DNA of 64,000 nt from Petralouisia muris (GTDB taxonomy: Bacteria > Bacillota > Clostridia > Lachnospirales > Lachnospiraceae). Positions 1-8,801 of the stretch are shown here, piece by piece (position 1 is the first letter of the stretch; each line of letters begins with the position of its first letter). Location: NCBI RefSeq assembly GCF_004793545.1, contig NZ_SRYA01000002.1, positions 104,845 to 168,844 on the forward strand. Reading direction: 5' to 3'. The position numbers were made by a program, and so were the translations under genes. A model generated the notes under the pieces. That model saw only the letters and a list, made by a program, of their open reading frames with translations. It ran no database searches and was not told the origin of the DNA.

Positions 1-1
1 A

Positions 2-688
2 CAGGATAAAAAAGAAGGAAAAGAAACAGTATCCGTGGCAATCATGCCCTGTACGGCCAAGAAATTCGAAGCGTCCAGGGAAGAGTTTAAGAGAAAAGGA
101 GCGCCGGATGTGGATTATGTGCTGACCTCCGAAGAAGTGATTACCATGCTGCAGGAAATCGGTATCCGGTTTGACCGTTTAGAGCCGGAAGCCTATGACA
201 TGCCTTTTTCTATTTTTTCCGGAGCCGGAGTGATTTTTGGAGCTACTGGCGGAGTGACGGAAGCGGCCGTGCGCCGGGTGGTGGAAGATAAGAGTCCCAA
301 GGCGTTAAAAGAGATTGAATTTATCGGCGCCCGGGGTATGGACGGAGTCAAAATCTGTGAGCTTCCTTTTGGAGAGCGGCAGATACGGATTGGCATTGTC
401 AGCGGTCTTGGCAATGCAGATAACCTGCTGCAGAAAATAGAAAGCGGGGAAGAGCATTTTGATTTCGTGGAAGTGATGGCCTGTCCGGGAGGATGTGTGG
501 CCGGAGCGGGCCAGCCCTTTGCCCGTTCCACAGAGAAGCGGATGCGCGCGGAAGGCCTGTATAAGAATGACAAGGCAATGCAGATTAAGCGCAGTGAAGA
601 AAATCCTCTGGTGGAAACATTGTACAATGATCTGCTGAAGAACCGGGAGCATGAGCTTCTGCATGTGCATTATGCGCCGGAAACGTAA
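2..688 (+). CDS. [FeFe]-hydrogenase catalytic subunit, C-terminal part (5' end outside window)
   Basis: The reading frame is open from base 2, so this is the last 228 residues of a longer gene that starts upstream. It carries two of the three H-cluster signatures: MPCTAKK near fragment residue 15 and EVMACPGGC near residue 157, whose cysteines ligate the [4Fe-4S] subcluster and bridge to the diiron site. The last 50 residues resemble the iron-hydrogenase small-subunit domain (NPLVETLYNDLL...HELLHVHY). The first signature (TSCCPGW type) and any N-terminal ferredoxin domains lie outside. The enzyme makes or oxidises H2 with ferredoxin or NAD(P)H in the cytoplasm. It is clearly distinct in sequence from the complete hydrogenase at 46.6 kb, so the genome has at least two. 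A hairpin repeat follows the stop codon and probably ends transcription. Confidence 0.93.
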   Translation, partial: QDKKEGKETVSVAIMPCTAKKFEASREEFKRKGAPDVDYVLTSEEVITMLQEIGIRFDRLEPEAYDMPFSIFSGAGVIFGATGGVTEAAVRRVVEDKSPKALKEIEFIGARGMDGVKICELPFGERQIRIGIVSGLGNADNLLQKIESGEEHFDFVEVMACPGGCVAGAGQPFARSTEKRMRAEGLYKNDKAMQIKRSEENPLVETLYNDLLKNREHELLHVHYAPET

Positions 689-722
689 TATGTTGTATTC
701 TGCATAATTTGGCAGTAAAATT

Positions 723-800
723 GGCAAATGGGGCTGTCGGAAATTGAAATGTACACATAATCTATTACAGGAACTCAGATATTTTCCGACAGCCCTGCCA
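723..800. repeat. Dispersed hairpin repeat, copy A (between convergent genes)
   Basis: The arms GGGCTGTCGGAAA (left, from 731) and TTTCCGACAGCCC (right, to 795) are complementary and enclose about 40 bases. The outer bases TTGGCA and TGCCA also pair. Related copies lie at 13312, 43198 and 49160. It sits between the hydrogenase end and the DUF4097 gene end, so it may act as a bidirectional terminator. Copy A is the least symmetric inside. Confidence 0.8.
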
Positions 801-862
801 TTCATTTTTGAATATTTATGCACAAAGGCATGTTCGTTTCGTCAAGACGAATGATGACGGAT

Positions 863-1921
863 TTATCGTATCTTGATGTTTCCACTTTCACATCGGACCG
901 AAATTTCATGTTTGATGTTGCTGTCTTGTTTTTGGTAATGGACGGTTCCGTCTTCTTTTGCATCTATATTTTTTCCGTTGATTTCAACGGTTCCGTATTC
1001 TGCCTCCAGATCATAATTGTAATCTGTAACTTTATCCGTCAGTTCCAGTGTCACGTCCCCGTATTCTGCGTTGACTTTTGTCCGTTCCAGGACTGCATTC
1101 TTAAGGTTCAGACAGCCGGATTCCAGAGAAAATGTGCTGTTTCCTGCCTGGAAACGGTCAATGGAGCAATTGCCATAATCGGCGTCAATGGAGCAGGCGT
1201 CTGCTGTCAAGGAAGAAATTTCCAGGTTGCCGGATTCCAAACAGAATTTCCCTTCTCTGGAGGCTGAAACGGAGCTGCCTGTAAAGTTTCCGTAGGAAGC
1301 AGAAATGTTTAAGTTTTCACAAGTGAGGGCATTCACATCAATATTGCCGGATTCGGAAGAAATGTTCAGAGTATTTCCGGTAAAATCCCCAAGGGTCAGG
1401 TTGCCGTACTCCAGGGAAAGATCCGCTTTTTCGGCATTGAGCTGTTCTATTTCCAAATTTCCGCTTTCTATGGACATGCTCAGCAGATCAAAATAGTGGT
1501 CTTTGGGGACATAGAGATTTAAGTATAGGGGTTTTTGATTGACCGGATTTCCGAACAAATTCAGGGAAATAAGGTAGCGATTTTTCGTCTGGCCTTCCTG
1601 AAAATGAAATTTTCCGTTGGATACGCCGTAATCTGGTTTGCTGCTTTTGCCGTCCAGCTGGTATTCCAGATAAAAGCCGTCGGATGGCAGTATGGACACA
1701 TTGGCGTAGTCTAAATCAATGGAAATTTCTGAAAATTCTTCCAGTGTTGTTTTCTCCAGTGTGTGAGGCTCCGGATATTTTTCCCTGCGGGGCGAATCTC
1801 TGCGTGCGGAAGCTGCGGAGCCAGTTCGGATACCATCAGCAATGATTATGCCGGAACACAGAATGCCGGCAAAGACAGCGACGCCGATGACAAGGGCTAA
1901 CAAGTTGTTGTATTTTTTCAT
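863..1921 (-). CDS. DUF4097-type beta-strand repeat protein with N-terminal membrane anchor
   Basis: The protein has 352 residues. A basic start followed by a hydrophobic stretch (residues about 9-30) forms a single membrane anchor or uncleaved signal, so the rest is probably outside the membrane. From about residue 150 to 310 it is built of short beta-strand units in which an SGN-type turn (ESGNLEI, ESGNIDV) alternates with a YGN-type turn (EYGNLTL, SYGNFTG, DYGNCSI), as expected for a DUF4097/DUF4098 beta-helix or solenoid. The start is set by an AAGGAGGA site 6-8 bases upstream. Proteins of this family often accompany PadR and HAAS-domain regulators; here such a pair is present but 42 kb away. 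The biochemical role is not known. A perfect inverted repeat lies just upstream. Confidence 0.8.
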   Translation of the reverse strand: MKKYNNLLALVIGVAVFAGILCSGIIIADGIRTGSAASARRDSPRREKYPEPHTLEKTTLEEFSEISIDLDYANVSILPSDGFYLEYQLDGKSSKPDYGVSNGKFHFQEGQTKNRYLISLNLFGNPVNQKPLYLNLYVPKDHYFDLLSMSIESGNLEIEQLNAEKADLSLEYGNLTLGDFTGNTLNISSESGNIDVNALTCENLNISASYGNFTGSSVSASREGKFCLESGNLEISSLTADACSIDADYGNCSIDRFQAGNSTFSLESGCLNLKNAVLERTKVNAEYGDVTLELTDKVTDYNYDLEAEYGTVEINGKNIDAKEDGTVHYQKQDSNIKHEISVRCESGNIKIR

Positions 1922-1939
1922 AACGTATCCTCCTTCTTA

Positions 1940-1979
1940 AGTCTGTATCTTCTCTCTGTTAATTAAAACGATACAGACT
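1940..1979. promoter_or_regulatory. Perfect 10-bp inverted repeat upstream of the DUF4097 gene (operator candidate)
   Basis: AGTCTGTATC at 1940-1949 and GATACAGACT at 1970-1979 are exact reverse complements 20 bases apart, ending 18 bases before the start codon of the minus-strand gene. The spacing (30 bp centre to centre) would suit a dimeric regulator binding two sites on one face. No convincing -35/-10 pair was found with it, so its role is inferred. Confidence 0.5.
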
Positions 1980-2016
1980 GGAGGATGACTTCAGGATCAG
2001 AAAGAATTATTTGGAT

Positions 2017-2628
2017 TTATTCTATGCAGCGCTGAAAGGCAATGCGGGGACTTTTGTCTTCCACATGAATAATCCCGCATTCCTGAAATCCGTTCTTTTT
2101 TAACAGATGCCGCATGATAAGATTGTTTTCATGAGTGTCGATTCTGAGGTTGCAGGTGAAGGCGCTGCAGAACGTAAGGCATTCAGCCAGGATATCTTTT
2201 TGCCGGCCGGCGCTGGCAATGCGGTGTATGACTCCATAGGGAAAATCATTGAGCCATCTGCCCTGAATGATCTGGTAGGTGGGCTCCTCTCCGATCTGAA
2301 ATGCAAATACTCCGGCGATCTGTCTGCCGGAAGCATCCGGCAATTTGATATCAGCAGTTTCTTCCGGCGCATCTTTTAGTTTGATATCAGCAGTTTCTTC
2401 CGGCGCATTCTCTAGTTTGATATCAGCAGTTTTTTCCAGCGCATTCTCCAGTTCAGATTCCATCACAAACAGTCTGCCTTGTTCTATATCCTGCCGGATT
2501 GTTTTGAGATCTGGTTTCTCTGTTCCCCACTGGCTGGGGTTGCCGCTTAACGCCATTTGCTCTCTTGCATAGGAGTAGATGGATAAGATTTGTTCCAGAT
2601 CCTGAACGTCTGCTTTTCTGATAGTCAT
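2017..2628 (-). CDS. GNAT family N-acetyltransferase with an inserted 12-residue tandem repeat
   Basis: The protein has 203 residues. The N-terminal MTIRKADVQDLEQILSIY and the C-terminal LRIDTHENNLIMRHLLKKNG followed by FQECGI are typical GNAT elements (an N-terminal alpha/beta start and the late acetyl-CoA fold with the H/N-rich helix). Substrate unknown. Between residues about 58 and 95 a 12-residue unit of the type LENAPEETADIK occurs three times and then decays; without it the protein would have normal GNAT length, so the repeat is an insertion in a surface loop between the first helices and the next beta strand. The start ATG has an AAGGAG site 7 bases upstream. That ribosome-binding and start region is itself part of a triplicated 36-37 bp repeat (see 2611-2719). 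The gene lies directly downstream of the giant activase gene on the same strand. Confidence 0.8.
   Translation of the reverse strand: MTIRKADVQDLEQILSIYSYAREQMALSGNPSQWGTEKPDLKTIRQDIEQGRLFVMESELENALEKTADIKLENAPEETADIKLKDAPEETADIKLPDASGRQIAGVFAFQIGEEPTYQIIQGRWLNDFPYGVIHRIASAGRQKDILAECLTFCSAFTCNLRIDTHENNLIMRHLLKKNGFQECGIIHVEDKSPRIAFQRCIE
2344..2451. repeat. In-frame 36-bp tandem repeat, three copies
   Basis: Units begin at 2344, 2380 and 2416; each contains TTTGATATCAGCAGTTT and encodes 12 residues of the acetyltransferase on the minus strand. The first two differ by few bases, the third by a few more, which points to recent duplication. Confidence 0.9.
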
Positions 2629-2719
2629 TGCGGTTCTCCTTACGTACTGCTTTTCTGTCAGTTATTGCGGTTCTTCTTATGCGTGCTCTTCTGTCAGTTA
2701 TTGCGGTTCTCCCTGCGCC
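2611..2719. repeat. 36-37 bp tandem repeat, three copies, spanning the junction of two genes
   Basis: Units begin at about 2611, 2648 and 2684; all contain the core TTGCGGTTCT with flanking TTTTCTG or CTTCTG. Read on the minus strand, the promoter-distal copy holds the real ribosome site and start codon of the acetyltransferase (GGAGAACCGCAATGAC), while in the other two copies ATGAC is ATAAC. The copy nearest the giant gene supplies that gene's last codons and its TAA stop. Confidence 0.88.
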
Positions 2720-5700
2720 CTTCTTTTCAGATTGTTATGGAATCTTTTCTGTTTAGGGCTTTTAGAGACAGTGTATTTCCGAGCTTTCTGCTCTGTTTTC
2801 TGGGGGTTGCCGGAAGCTTCATCTGCCAGATTTTTCTGGGCTGTGGACAGCATCAGTTTAATGCGGTTTAGCTGGTTTACCTCAGAAGCTCCAGGATCGT
2901 AGTCAATGGCTACAATATTGGCGGCAGGATAGCGATGCCGTATTTTCTTAATTACGCCTTTGCCCACCACATGGTTGGGCAGGCAGCCGAAGGGCTGGGC
3001 GCATACGATATTATTGGTGCCGGAATGAATCAGCTCTAACATTTCACCGGTCAGAAACCAGCCTTCCCCAGTCTGATTTCCCTGGGATACAATGGGAGAG
3101 GCATAGCTTGCCAGCGTACGGATCTGTGCAGGCGGATCAAAGTGGCGGCTCCTTTCAAATTCTTTTCTTGCTGCGCCGCGCAGCCACTCCAGAAGCTGAA
3201 TGCCAAGATTGGCAATTCTTGCAGCGGATTTTTTCTGTCCCAGCTTTTCTACACGGAAATTCTGATTGTAGAAGCAGTAGAGCAGGAAGTCAGTCAAATC
3301 AGGAACTACAGCTTCCGCACCTTCCGCCTCTAATAATTCCACCAGATAATTGTTGGCTGCAGGCAGGAATTTTACCAGAATTTCGCCTACAACGCCTACC
3401 CGGGGCTTTCGTTCCCCTGTGACTGGCAGGTTGTCAAAGTCCTGAATAATTTCCCTGCAGTAGCGTTTGAAGGTTCGGTGGGAAACCATTCTTGGGGCGG
3501 AGACAAATTTCATGCATTTTCGCTTCCATTTCTGATGAAGCGCATTGGCTGCGCCGGGGACTGTCTCGTAGGGTCTGGTGCGGTACAGGCAGCGCATGAA
3601 AATATCGCCGAAAATTAAAGCGTACAGCCCTTTTTGCAGCAGGGGCAGGGTGAGCTTAAAGCCAGGGTTGGCTTCCAAACCGCTTAAGTTCAGGGAGATC
3701 ACCGGGATATCCGGGCAGCCTGCTTTTTCCAGGGCCCGGCGGATGAAGCCGATATAGTTGGAGGCCCGGCATCCGCCTCCGGTCTGGGTGATTACCACAG
3801 CGGTTTTTGTTAAATCATACTTTCCGGATAAGATGGCGTCCATAATCTGTCCTACTACAATCAGGGAAGGGTAGCAGGCGTCGTTGTTTACATATTTTAA
3901 TCCCATGTCCACCGCAGATTTCCCGTCATTGTCCAATACCACCATATTGTATCCGGCAGACCGGAAGGCAGGCTGCAGCAGTTCAAAGTGGATGGGCGAC
4001 ATCTGGGGGCAGAGGATGGTGTAATCTTTGCGCATTTCCTCTGTAAATACCACACGCTGGTAAGCGGCTGGCAGGACGGTGCAGCAGCTTTTCTGCTTCT
4101 CCTTCACCCGCAGGGCGGAAAGGAGGGAGCGGATGCGAATTCGGGCGGCGCCCAGGTTATTTACTTCATCTATCTTTAAGCAGGTGTAGATTTTCCCTGC
4201 TTTTGACAGTATATCATTGACTTGATCCGTGGTGACGGCGTCCAGCCCGCAGCCGAAAGAATTCAGCTGGATCAAATCCAGGTCTTCCCTTGTTCGGACA
4301 AAGTTTGCAGCGGCGTATAGCCTGGAATGGTACATCCACTGATCCATTACAAGCAGAGGCCGCTCCACTTCTTTCAGATGGGAGACAGAATCCTCCGTTA
4401 ATACGGCAATGCCGTAGGAATTAATCAGCTCTGGAATGCCGTGGTTGATCTCCGGATCCGTATGGTACGGGCGTCCTGCCAGAACAATTCCCCGGCGGCC
4501 GTTTTTCTCCATATATTCCAGGGTTTCCTCTCCTTTGTGGCGGATATCCTCTCTCATACGTCCAAGTTCCTGCCATCCGGCGTCCACAGCAGCCTGTGTC
4601 TCTTCCGGGGAGATGGAAAATTCCCGGGCAAACAGGGGCAGCAGCTGCTCAGCCAGAGTTTCTTTGGAGGCAAAGGACATAAAAGGATTGAGAAAACGCA
4701 CCTTGCCGGAGGTAATTTCGTCCACATTGTTTTTGATATTTTCCGCATAGGAGGTGACAATGGGACAGTTAAAATGGTTGTTGGAATCCGGAAATTCATC
4801 CCGTTCATAGGGGATACAGGGGTAGAAAATAAAGTCCGCCTGATGCTGTATCAGCCAGGATACATGTCCATGGGCCAGCTTTGCCGGATAGCATTCGGAT
4901 TCGCTGGGAATAGATTCAATGCCCAGCTCGTATATCTTTCTGGTGGACTGGGGGGACAGCATCGTGCGGAAGTTTAAAGTCTTAAAAAATACCGCCCAGA
5001 AAGGATAATTTTCATACATGTTCAGCACTCTGGGAATTCCAACGGTTCCCCGATGGGCCTCTGCCTCGGAAAGGGGTTCATAAGCAAACATGCGGGTGTT
5101 TTTATACTCAAAGAGATTGGGAATCTGCTCTTTGTTCTTTTCTTTTCCCAGGCCTTTTTCACAGCGGTTTCCAGTGATGAACTGACGGTTACCGGAAAAA
5201 CGGTTAATGGTTAACAGGCAGTGGTTGGTGCAGCCCTGGCATCTGGTCAGTTTGGTGTCCACCTTTAAGTTCTCGATTTCTTCGATTGGGAGCATGGTGG
5301 TGCATGGATTATCTTCATAGCGTTCCTTTGCAATCAGTGCCGCTCCGAAAGCTCCCATAATACCGGCAATGTCCGGCCTTATAGCTTCACAGCCGGAGAT
5401 TTTTTCAAAGCTGCGCAGAACGGCGTCGTTGTAGAAGGTTCCGCCCTGGACTACAATATGTTTTCCAAGATCTTTGGCGTCGGATACCTTGATGACCTTG
5501 AAGAGTGCATTTTTGATGACAGAGTAAGCAAGCCCGGCAGAAATGTCGGACACTTCCGCTCCTTCTTTCTGGGCCTGCTTTACCTTGGAATTCATGAACA
5601 CGGTACAGCGTGTGCCAAGGTCAATGGGATGTTCTGCAAACAGGGCGGCCTGTGCAAAATCTTCCACAGAATAATTCAAAGACTTTGCAAAGGTTTCAAT

Positions 5701-7062
5701 AAAGGAACCGCAGCCGGAAGAGCAGGCTTCGTTTAACTGTACGCTGTCCACAGTCTGGTTCTTGATTTTGATGCATTTCATGTCCTGGCCGCCGATATCC
5801 AGGATACAGTCCACCTCGGGGTTGAAAAATGCGGCCGCATAGTAATGGGCAACCGTCTCCACTTCCCCTTCATCCAGCAAAAATGCGGATTTTAACAATG
5901 CTTCCCCATATCCGGTGGAGCAGGAGTGTACGATATGCGCATCCTCCGGCAGCAGGGAATAGATTTCCCGGATAGCCAGGGTTGCGGTAGCCAGAGGATT
6001 GCCGTTGTTGCTGCTGTAAAAAGAGTACAGAAGAGAGCCGTCTTTCCCTACCAGGGCTACTTTGGTGGTGGTGGAACCGGCGTCTATGCCTAGATAGCAA
6101 TTTCCCCGGTAAGTGGACAGATCTCCTGTTGCCACGTGATGTCTGCTGTGGCGCCTTTGAAATCTGTCATAGTCCTTTTCAGTGGAAAACAGAGGCTCCA
6201 TCCGCTCCACTTCAAATTCCATTTTAATTTCAGAGGAAAGCTTCTTTAAAATACTTTTCAGCTCCATGGATACTTCCGGCTTGCAATTTAAGGCAGAGCC
6301 CATAGCTGCAAACAGATGGGAGTGGTCAGGAGCGATAATATGTTCTTCATCCAGCTTCAGGGTGCGGATAAAAGCCTCCTTCAGCTCCGGCAGAAAGTGA
6401 AGGGGACCGCCCAGAAAGGCAACATGTCCCCGGATAGGCTTGCCGCAGGCAAGACCGGAAATGGTCTGATTCACCACTGCCTGAAAAATAGAAGCGGACA
6501 AATCCTCCTTGGAAGCTCCTTCATTGATCAGGGGCTGGATGTCTGATTTGGCAAATACGCCGCAGCGGGCGGCAATGGGATAAATTGCCTTGTAATCCCT
6601 GGCGTAGGTATTCAGTCCTGTGGCGTCTGTCTGAAGGAGAGAAGCCATCTGATCAATAAAGGAACCGGTGCCGCCGGCGCAGATTCCGTTCATGCGCTGT
6701 TCTACATTGCCTCCTTCAAAGTATATGATTTTGGCGTCCTCGCCTCCCAGTTCAATGGCAACATCGGTCTGGGGCGCATAATCCTGCAGTGCGGAGGCGA
6801 CTGCGATTACTTCCTGCACAAAAGGAATGCCAAGATGCCTGGCCAGGGTCAGTCCGCCGGAGCCGGTAATCACAGGCGACAGTAAAAGATTACCCAGTTC
6901 ATCCTGCGCCCTTGCCAGAAGATCAGAGAGGGTTTCCCGGATATTGGCGAAATGTCTCTGATAATCTGCAAAGAGTATCTCATTCTTGTGGTTTAATATT
7001 GTAATTTTCACGGTAGTTGAGCCAATGTCAATGCCCAGCTTGTGTAAAGTATGCTGTTCCAT
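2698..7062 (-). CDS. Giant acyl-CoA dehydratase activase / dehydratase-like fusion protein (1454 aa)
   Basis: Two BadF/BadG/BcrA/BcrD ATPase domains come first. Domain one (residues about 6-265) has [18 protein letters not shown] and [11 protein letters not shown]; domain two (about 325-590) has [22 protein letters not shown] and [11 protein letters not shown]. Each has the cysteine that, in a homodimer, would bind the shared [4Fe-4S] cluster of 2-hydroxyacyl-CoA dehydratase activators. A DUF2229-type region follows, with CQGCTNHC near residue 615 as a likely Fe-S site, then a C-terminal 2-hydroxyglutaryl-CoA dehydratase D-like domain (about 1000-1350). The family couples ATP hydrolysis to very low-potential electron transfer; some relatives hold a double-cubane cluster. 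The substrate of this fused form is unknown, and no separate dehydratase subunits or CoA-transferase lie nearby. A good minus-strand promoter lies about 90 bases upstream. Confidence 0.85.
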   Translation of the reverse strand: MEQHTLHKLGIDIGSTTVKITILNHKNEILFADYQRHFANIRETLSDLLARAQDELGNLLLSPVITGSGGLTLARHLGIPFVQEVIAVASALQDYAPQTDVAIELGGEDAKIIYFEGGNVEQRMNGICAGGTGSFIDQMASLLQTDATGLNTYARDYKAIYPIAARCGVFAKSDIQPLINEGASKEDLSASIFQAVVNQTISGLACGKPIRGHVAFLGGPLHFLPELKEAFIRTLKLDEEHIIAPDHSHLFAAMGSALNCKPEVSMELKSILKKLSSEIKMEFEVERMEPLFSTEKDYDRFQRRHSRHHVATGDLSTYRGNCYLGIDAGSTTTKVALVGKDGSLLYSFYSSNNGNPLATATLAIREIYSLLPEDAHIVHSCSTGYGEALLKSAFLLDEGEVETVAHYYAAAFFNPEVDCILDIGGQDMKCIKIKNQTVDSVQLNEACSSGCGSFIETFAKSLNYSVEDFAQAALFAEHPIDLGTRCTVFMNSKVKQAQKEGAEVSDISAGLAYSVIKNALFKVIKVSDAKDLGKHIVVQGGTFYNDAVLRSFEKISGCEAIRPDIAGIMGAFGAALIAKERYEDNPCTTMLPIEEIENLKVDTKLTRCQGCTNHCLLTINRFSGNRQFITGNRCEKGLGKEKNKEQIPNLFEYKNTRMFAYEPLSEAEAHRGTVGIPRVLNMYENYPFWAVFFKTLNFRTMLSPQSTRKIYELGIESIPSESECYPAKLAHGHVSWLIQHQADFIFYPCIPYERDEFPDSNNHFNCPIVTSYAENIKNNVDEITSGKVRFLNPFMSFASKETLAEQLLPLFAREFSISPEETQAAVDAGWQELGRMREDIRHKGEETLEYMEKNGRRGIVLAGRPYHTDPEINHGIPELINSYGIAVLTEDSVSHLKEVERPLLVMDQWMYHSRLYAAANFVRTREDLDLIQLNSFGCGLDAVTTDQVNDILSKAGKIYTCLKIDEVNNLGAARIRIRSLLSALRVKEKQKSCCTVLPAAYQRVVFTEEMRKDYTILCPQMSPIHFELLQPAFRSAGYNMVVLDNDGKSAVDMGLKYVNNDACYPSLIVVGQIMDAILSGKYDLTKTAVVITQTGGGCRASNYIGFIRRALEKAGCPDIPVISLNLSGLEANPGFKLTLPLLQKGLYALIFGDIFMRCLYRTRPYETVPGAANALHQKWKRKCMKFVSAPRMVSHRTFKRYCREIIQDFDNLPVTGERKPRVGVVGEILVKFLPAANNYLVELLEAEGAEAVVPDLTDFLLYCFYNQNFRVEKLGQKKSAARIANLGIQLLEWLRGAARKEFERSRHFDPPAQIRTLASYASPIVSQGNQTGEGWFLTGEMLELIHSGTNNIVCAQPFGCLPNHVVGKGVIKKIRHRYPAANIVAIDYDPGASEVNQLNRIKLMLSTAQKNLADEASGNPQKTEQKARKYTVSKSPKQKRFHNNLKRRAQGEPQ

Positions 7063-7153
7063 ATCATTTCCTCCAGTTTCCTGTAGAATCTAAATGGTAA
7101 ATTTTGCTGTTTCTTCCTATTTATTATAAGGGTTCAAAAATCGAACACCGCTT

Positions 7154-7182
7154 ATTATACGACAGGAATTTACAAAAAACAA
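7154..7182 (-). promoter_or_regulatory. Sigma-A type promoter for the giant activase gene
   Basis: Reading the minus strand, TTGTTT and TATAAT are separated by exactly 17 bases, with the -10 box at 7159-7154. The remainder of the 343-base gap 7063-7406 is AT-rich, with several poly-T tracts and no other gene visible. Confidence 0.6.
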
Positions 7183-7406
7183 TTAGTTTTTTTTATTTTT
7201 AGCAATTTTATAGATTATTAAGATTTCATTTCTCCGCTCTGCAAATGTATGGATGAACTTGTAATATTTGCAGAAAAGTAATTGCTTTATCCCAATATAT
7301 GTCTAAAATAAAAATACAGAACAGAGATAAAAGCTGAAAGCAGAACCCATTTCTTTTCCGGGAATATAATAGTAGAGAGATAACGGAAACAAAATGGAGG
7401 AAACTT

Positions 7407-7673
7407 ATGGCAAGAATTATTCCGATTCCTATCGGGCCGATTTACAATGAAGGGTCCTGCCGGGGAATGGTGCATGTAGTTGAGAAAGGAGATACCCTGT
7501 ATCAGCTGGGAAAACGGTATCATGTCAGTGTGGGTCAGCTGATGTTTGCAAATCCTTTTGTAAATGTATACAATTTACAGATCGGGGATGAACTCTGCAT
7601 TCCCATCAGCATTCAGCCCAGAACTCCAGAAAACAGGATGCAGGGAGAATTGATGCAGCCGGAGGAATTATAA
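7407..7673 (+). CDS. Small LysM-domain protein
   Basis: The protein has 88 residues. A single LysM domain occupies about residues 23-68 (HVVEKGDTLYQLGKRYHVSV, then ANPFVNVYNLQIGDELCIP), the fold that binds N-acetylglucosamine chains of peptidoglycan or chitin. There is no signal peptide or membrane segment: the start MARIIPIPIGPIYNE is short and not lipidated. Similar small LysM proteins in spore formers are often spore-coat or envelope morphogens, but that role is only inferred. ATG follows a GGAGG site by 7 bases. No enzyme domain is present. Confidence 0.85.
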   Translation: MARIIPIPIGPIYNEGSCRGMVHVVEKGDTLYQLGKRYHVSVGQLMFANPFVNVYNLQIGDELCIPISIQPRTPENRMQGELMQPEEL

Positions 7674-7700
7674 ACTTTTTATGAAACTGTGCAGCTTTCG

Positions 7701-7729
7701 TTGACAAACCAGAAAGGAAAATCTATAAT
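7701..7729 (+). promoter_or_regulatory. Perfect-consensus sigma-A promoter
   Basis: TTGACA (7701-7706) and TATAAT (7724-7729) are separated by 17 bases, ahead of the rhomboid-like gene that starts at 7768. It would place the RNA start near 7736, giving a leader of about 30 bases. Confidence 0.8.
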
Positions 7730-7767
7730 GGATACTTGAAGACGGCTTGTCTATAGAGGAGGATGTT

Positions 7768-8607
7768 ATGAATTTTCTGAATAAAATGGAGCGTAAGCTT
7801 GGAAAGTACGCCATTCAAAATTTGACTTTCTGGTTGATTGGAGCCTGGGTTTTGGGCTTTATTATACAATATACGATGCCGGAGGTTCAAAGGATGCTGA
7901 TTTTAGAGCCTGCGTTAATTCTGCAGGGACAGGTGTGGAGAATTGTTTCCTGGCTTCTGGTTCCGCCTCCAGTGAATCTTCTGTTTTTGATTTTCTTTTT
8001 ATCCTGCTATTATTTTATTGGCAATTCCATTGAGCAGGCAATTGGAACCTTCCGTTACAATGTGTACTTAATCGGCGGTATACTGTGTTCCATTCTGGGA
8101 GCTTTTCTGTTATTTGGATTTTATTATTTTTTCAGAGGAGTGGCTGTGACAGGAATCGGATACTATTTCAGCACACAATATATTACCATGTCGCTGTTTA
8201 TGGCTTTTGCGGTGATTTACCCCAATGTGGAATTCCGGCTGTATTTTCTGATTCCCATTAAGGCCAAATGGATGGGAATTGTAGATGCGGTATGGATGGC
8301 GTTTATGCTGATTGCCAGCAATGCGGCAGGACGGACGGCGATTCTGGCTTCTTTGATGAATTTTCTTATTTTCTTTTTCAGTACAAGGAATTACCATCGG
8401 GTTTCTCCTAAGGAAATACACAGGAAGCAGGTTTATCGGCAGCAGATGCGTCAGGCCCAGAGCGTGACCAGGCATAAATGCGCCATCTGCGGCAGGACAG
8501 AGCGTGATGGGGCAGATCTGGAATTCAGGTTCTGTTCCAAATGTGACGGGAACTATGAATACTGTCAGGATCATTTGTTTACCCATCAGCATATGAAGCA
8601 AAGTTAA
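7768..8607 (+). CDS. Rhomboid-like polytopic membrane protein with C-terminal zinc-binding tail
   Basis: The protein has 279 residues from the ATG at 7768, chosen because AGAGGAGG lies 6 bases before it; an in-frame TTG at 7747 precedes that site. About five to six hydrophobic segments (residues about 18-35, 60-85, 95-120, 130-150, 170-200) resemble the rhomboid fold, including GQVWRIVSW after the first helix. The GxSG serine motif and a catalytic histidine are not seen in the expected helices, so it is probably a non-proteolytic relative. The soluble tail has CAICG, then CSKC and a cluster CQDHLFTHQH, which could bind one or two zinc ions. Function unknown. Confidence 0.7.
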   Translation: MNFLNKMERKLGKYAIQNLTFWLIGAWVLGFIIQYTMPEVQRMLILEPALILQGQVWRIVSWLLVPPPVNLLFLIFFLSCYYFIGNSIEQAIGTFRYNVYLIGGILCSILGAFLLFGFYYFFRGVAVTGIGYYFSTQYITMSLFMAFAVIYPNVEFRLYFLIPIKAKWMGIVDAVWMAFMLIASNAAGRTAILASLMNFLIFFFSTRNYHRVSPKEIHRKQVYRQQMRQAQSVTRHKCAICGRTERDGADLEFRFCSKCDGNYEYCQDHLFTHQHMKQS

Positions 8608-8651
8608 AGGCCGCTTCAGACAGCGAAAACGGCAGAAAAAGCCCGATAGAC

Positions 8652-8702
8652 GTCAATAGATGGGAGCCATCCATTGACAAACGCAAGATAAGAACTTATA
8701 AT
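8652..8702 (+). promoter_or_regulatory. Perfect-consensus promoter of glnS overlapped by a 12-bp palindrome
   Basis: TTGACA at 8674-8679 and TATAAT at 8697-8702 are 17 bases apart. GTCAATAGATGG (8652-8663) and CCATCCATTGAC (8667-8678) form an 11-of-12 inverted repeat with a three-base centre whose right arm covers most of the -35 box, so a bound protein could block RNA polymerase. The roughly 90-base leader then holds a small hairpin (GCATATC at 8715, GATATGC at 8740). No T-box sequence is present. Confidence 0.7.
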
Positions 8703-8801
8703 ATCCATAATGTGGCATATCAGAAGTACTGAAGCTTCCGATATGCTTCATTACTCTTATGGGAAATTAATTTGTAAATACGAAACTCAGGAGGAACACA
8801 G

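Noticed and set aside
818..1267. 149-residue plus-strand frame opposite the DUF4097 gene
   Set aside because: It is an antisense shadow of a clear coding sequence and has no start signals.
8608..8801. T-box riboswitch upstream of glnS
   Set aside because: The conserved T-box sequence (GGGTGGNACCGCG type) and specifier stem are absent; a DNA palindrome at the promoter explains the visible symmetry.
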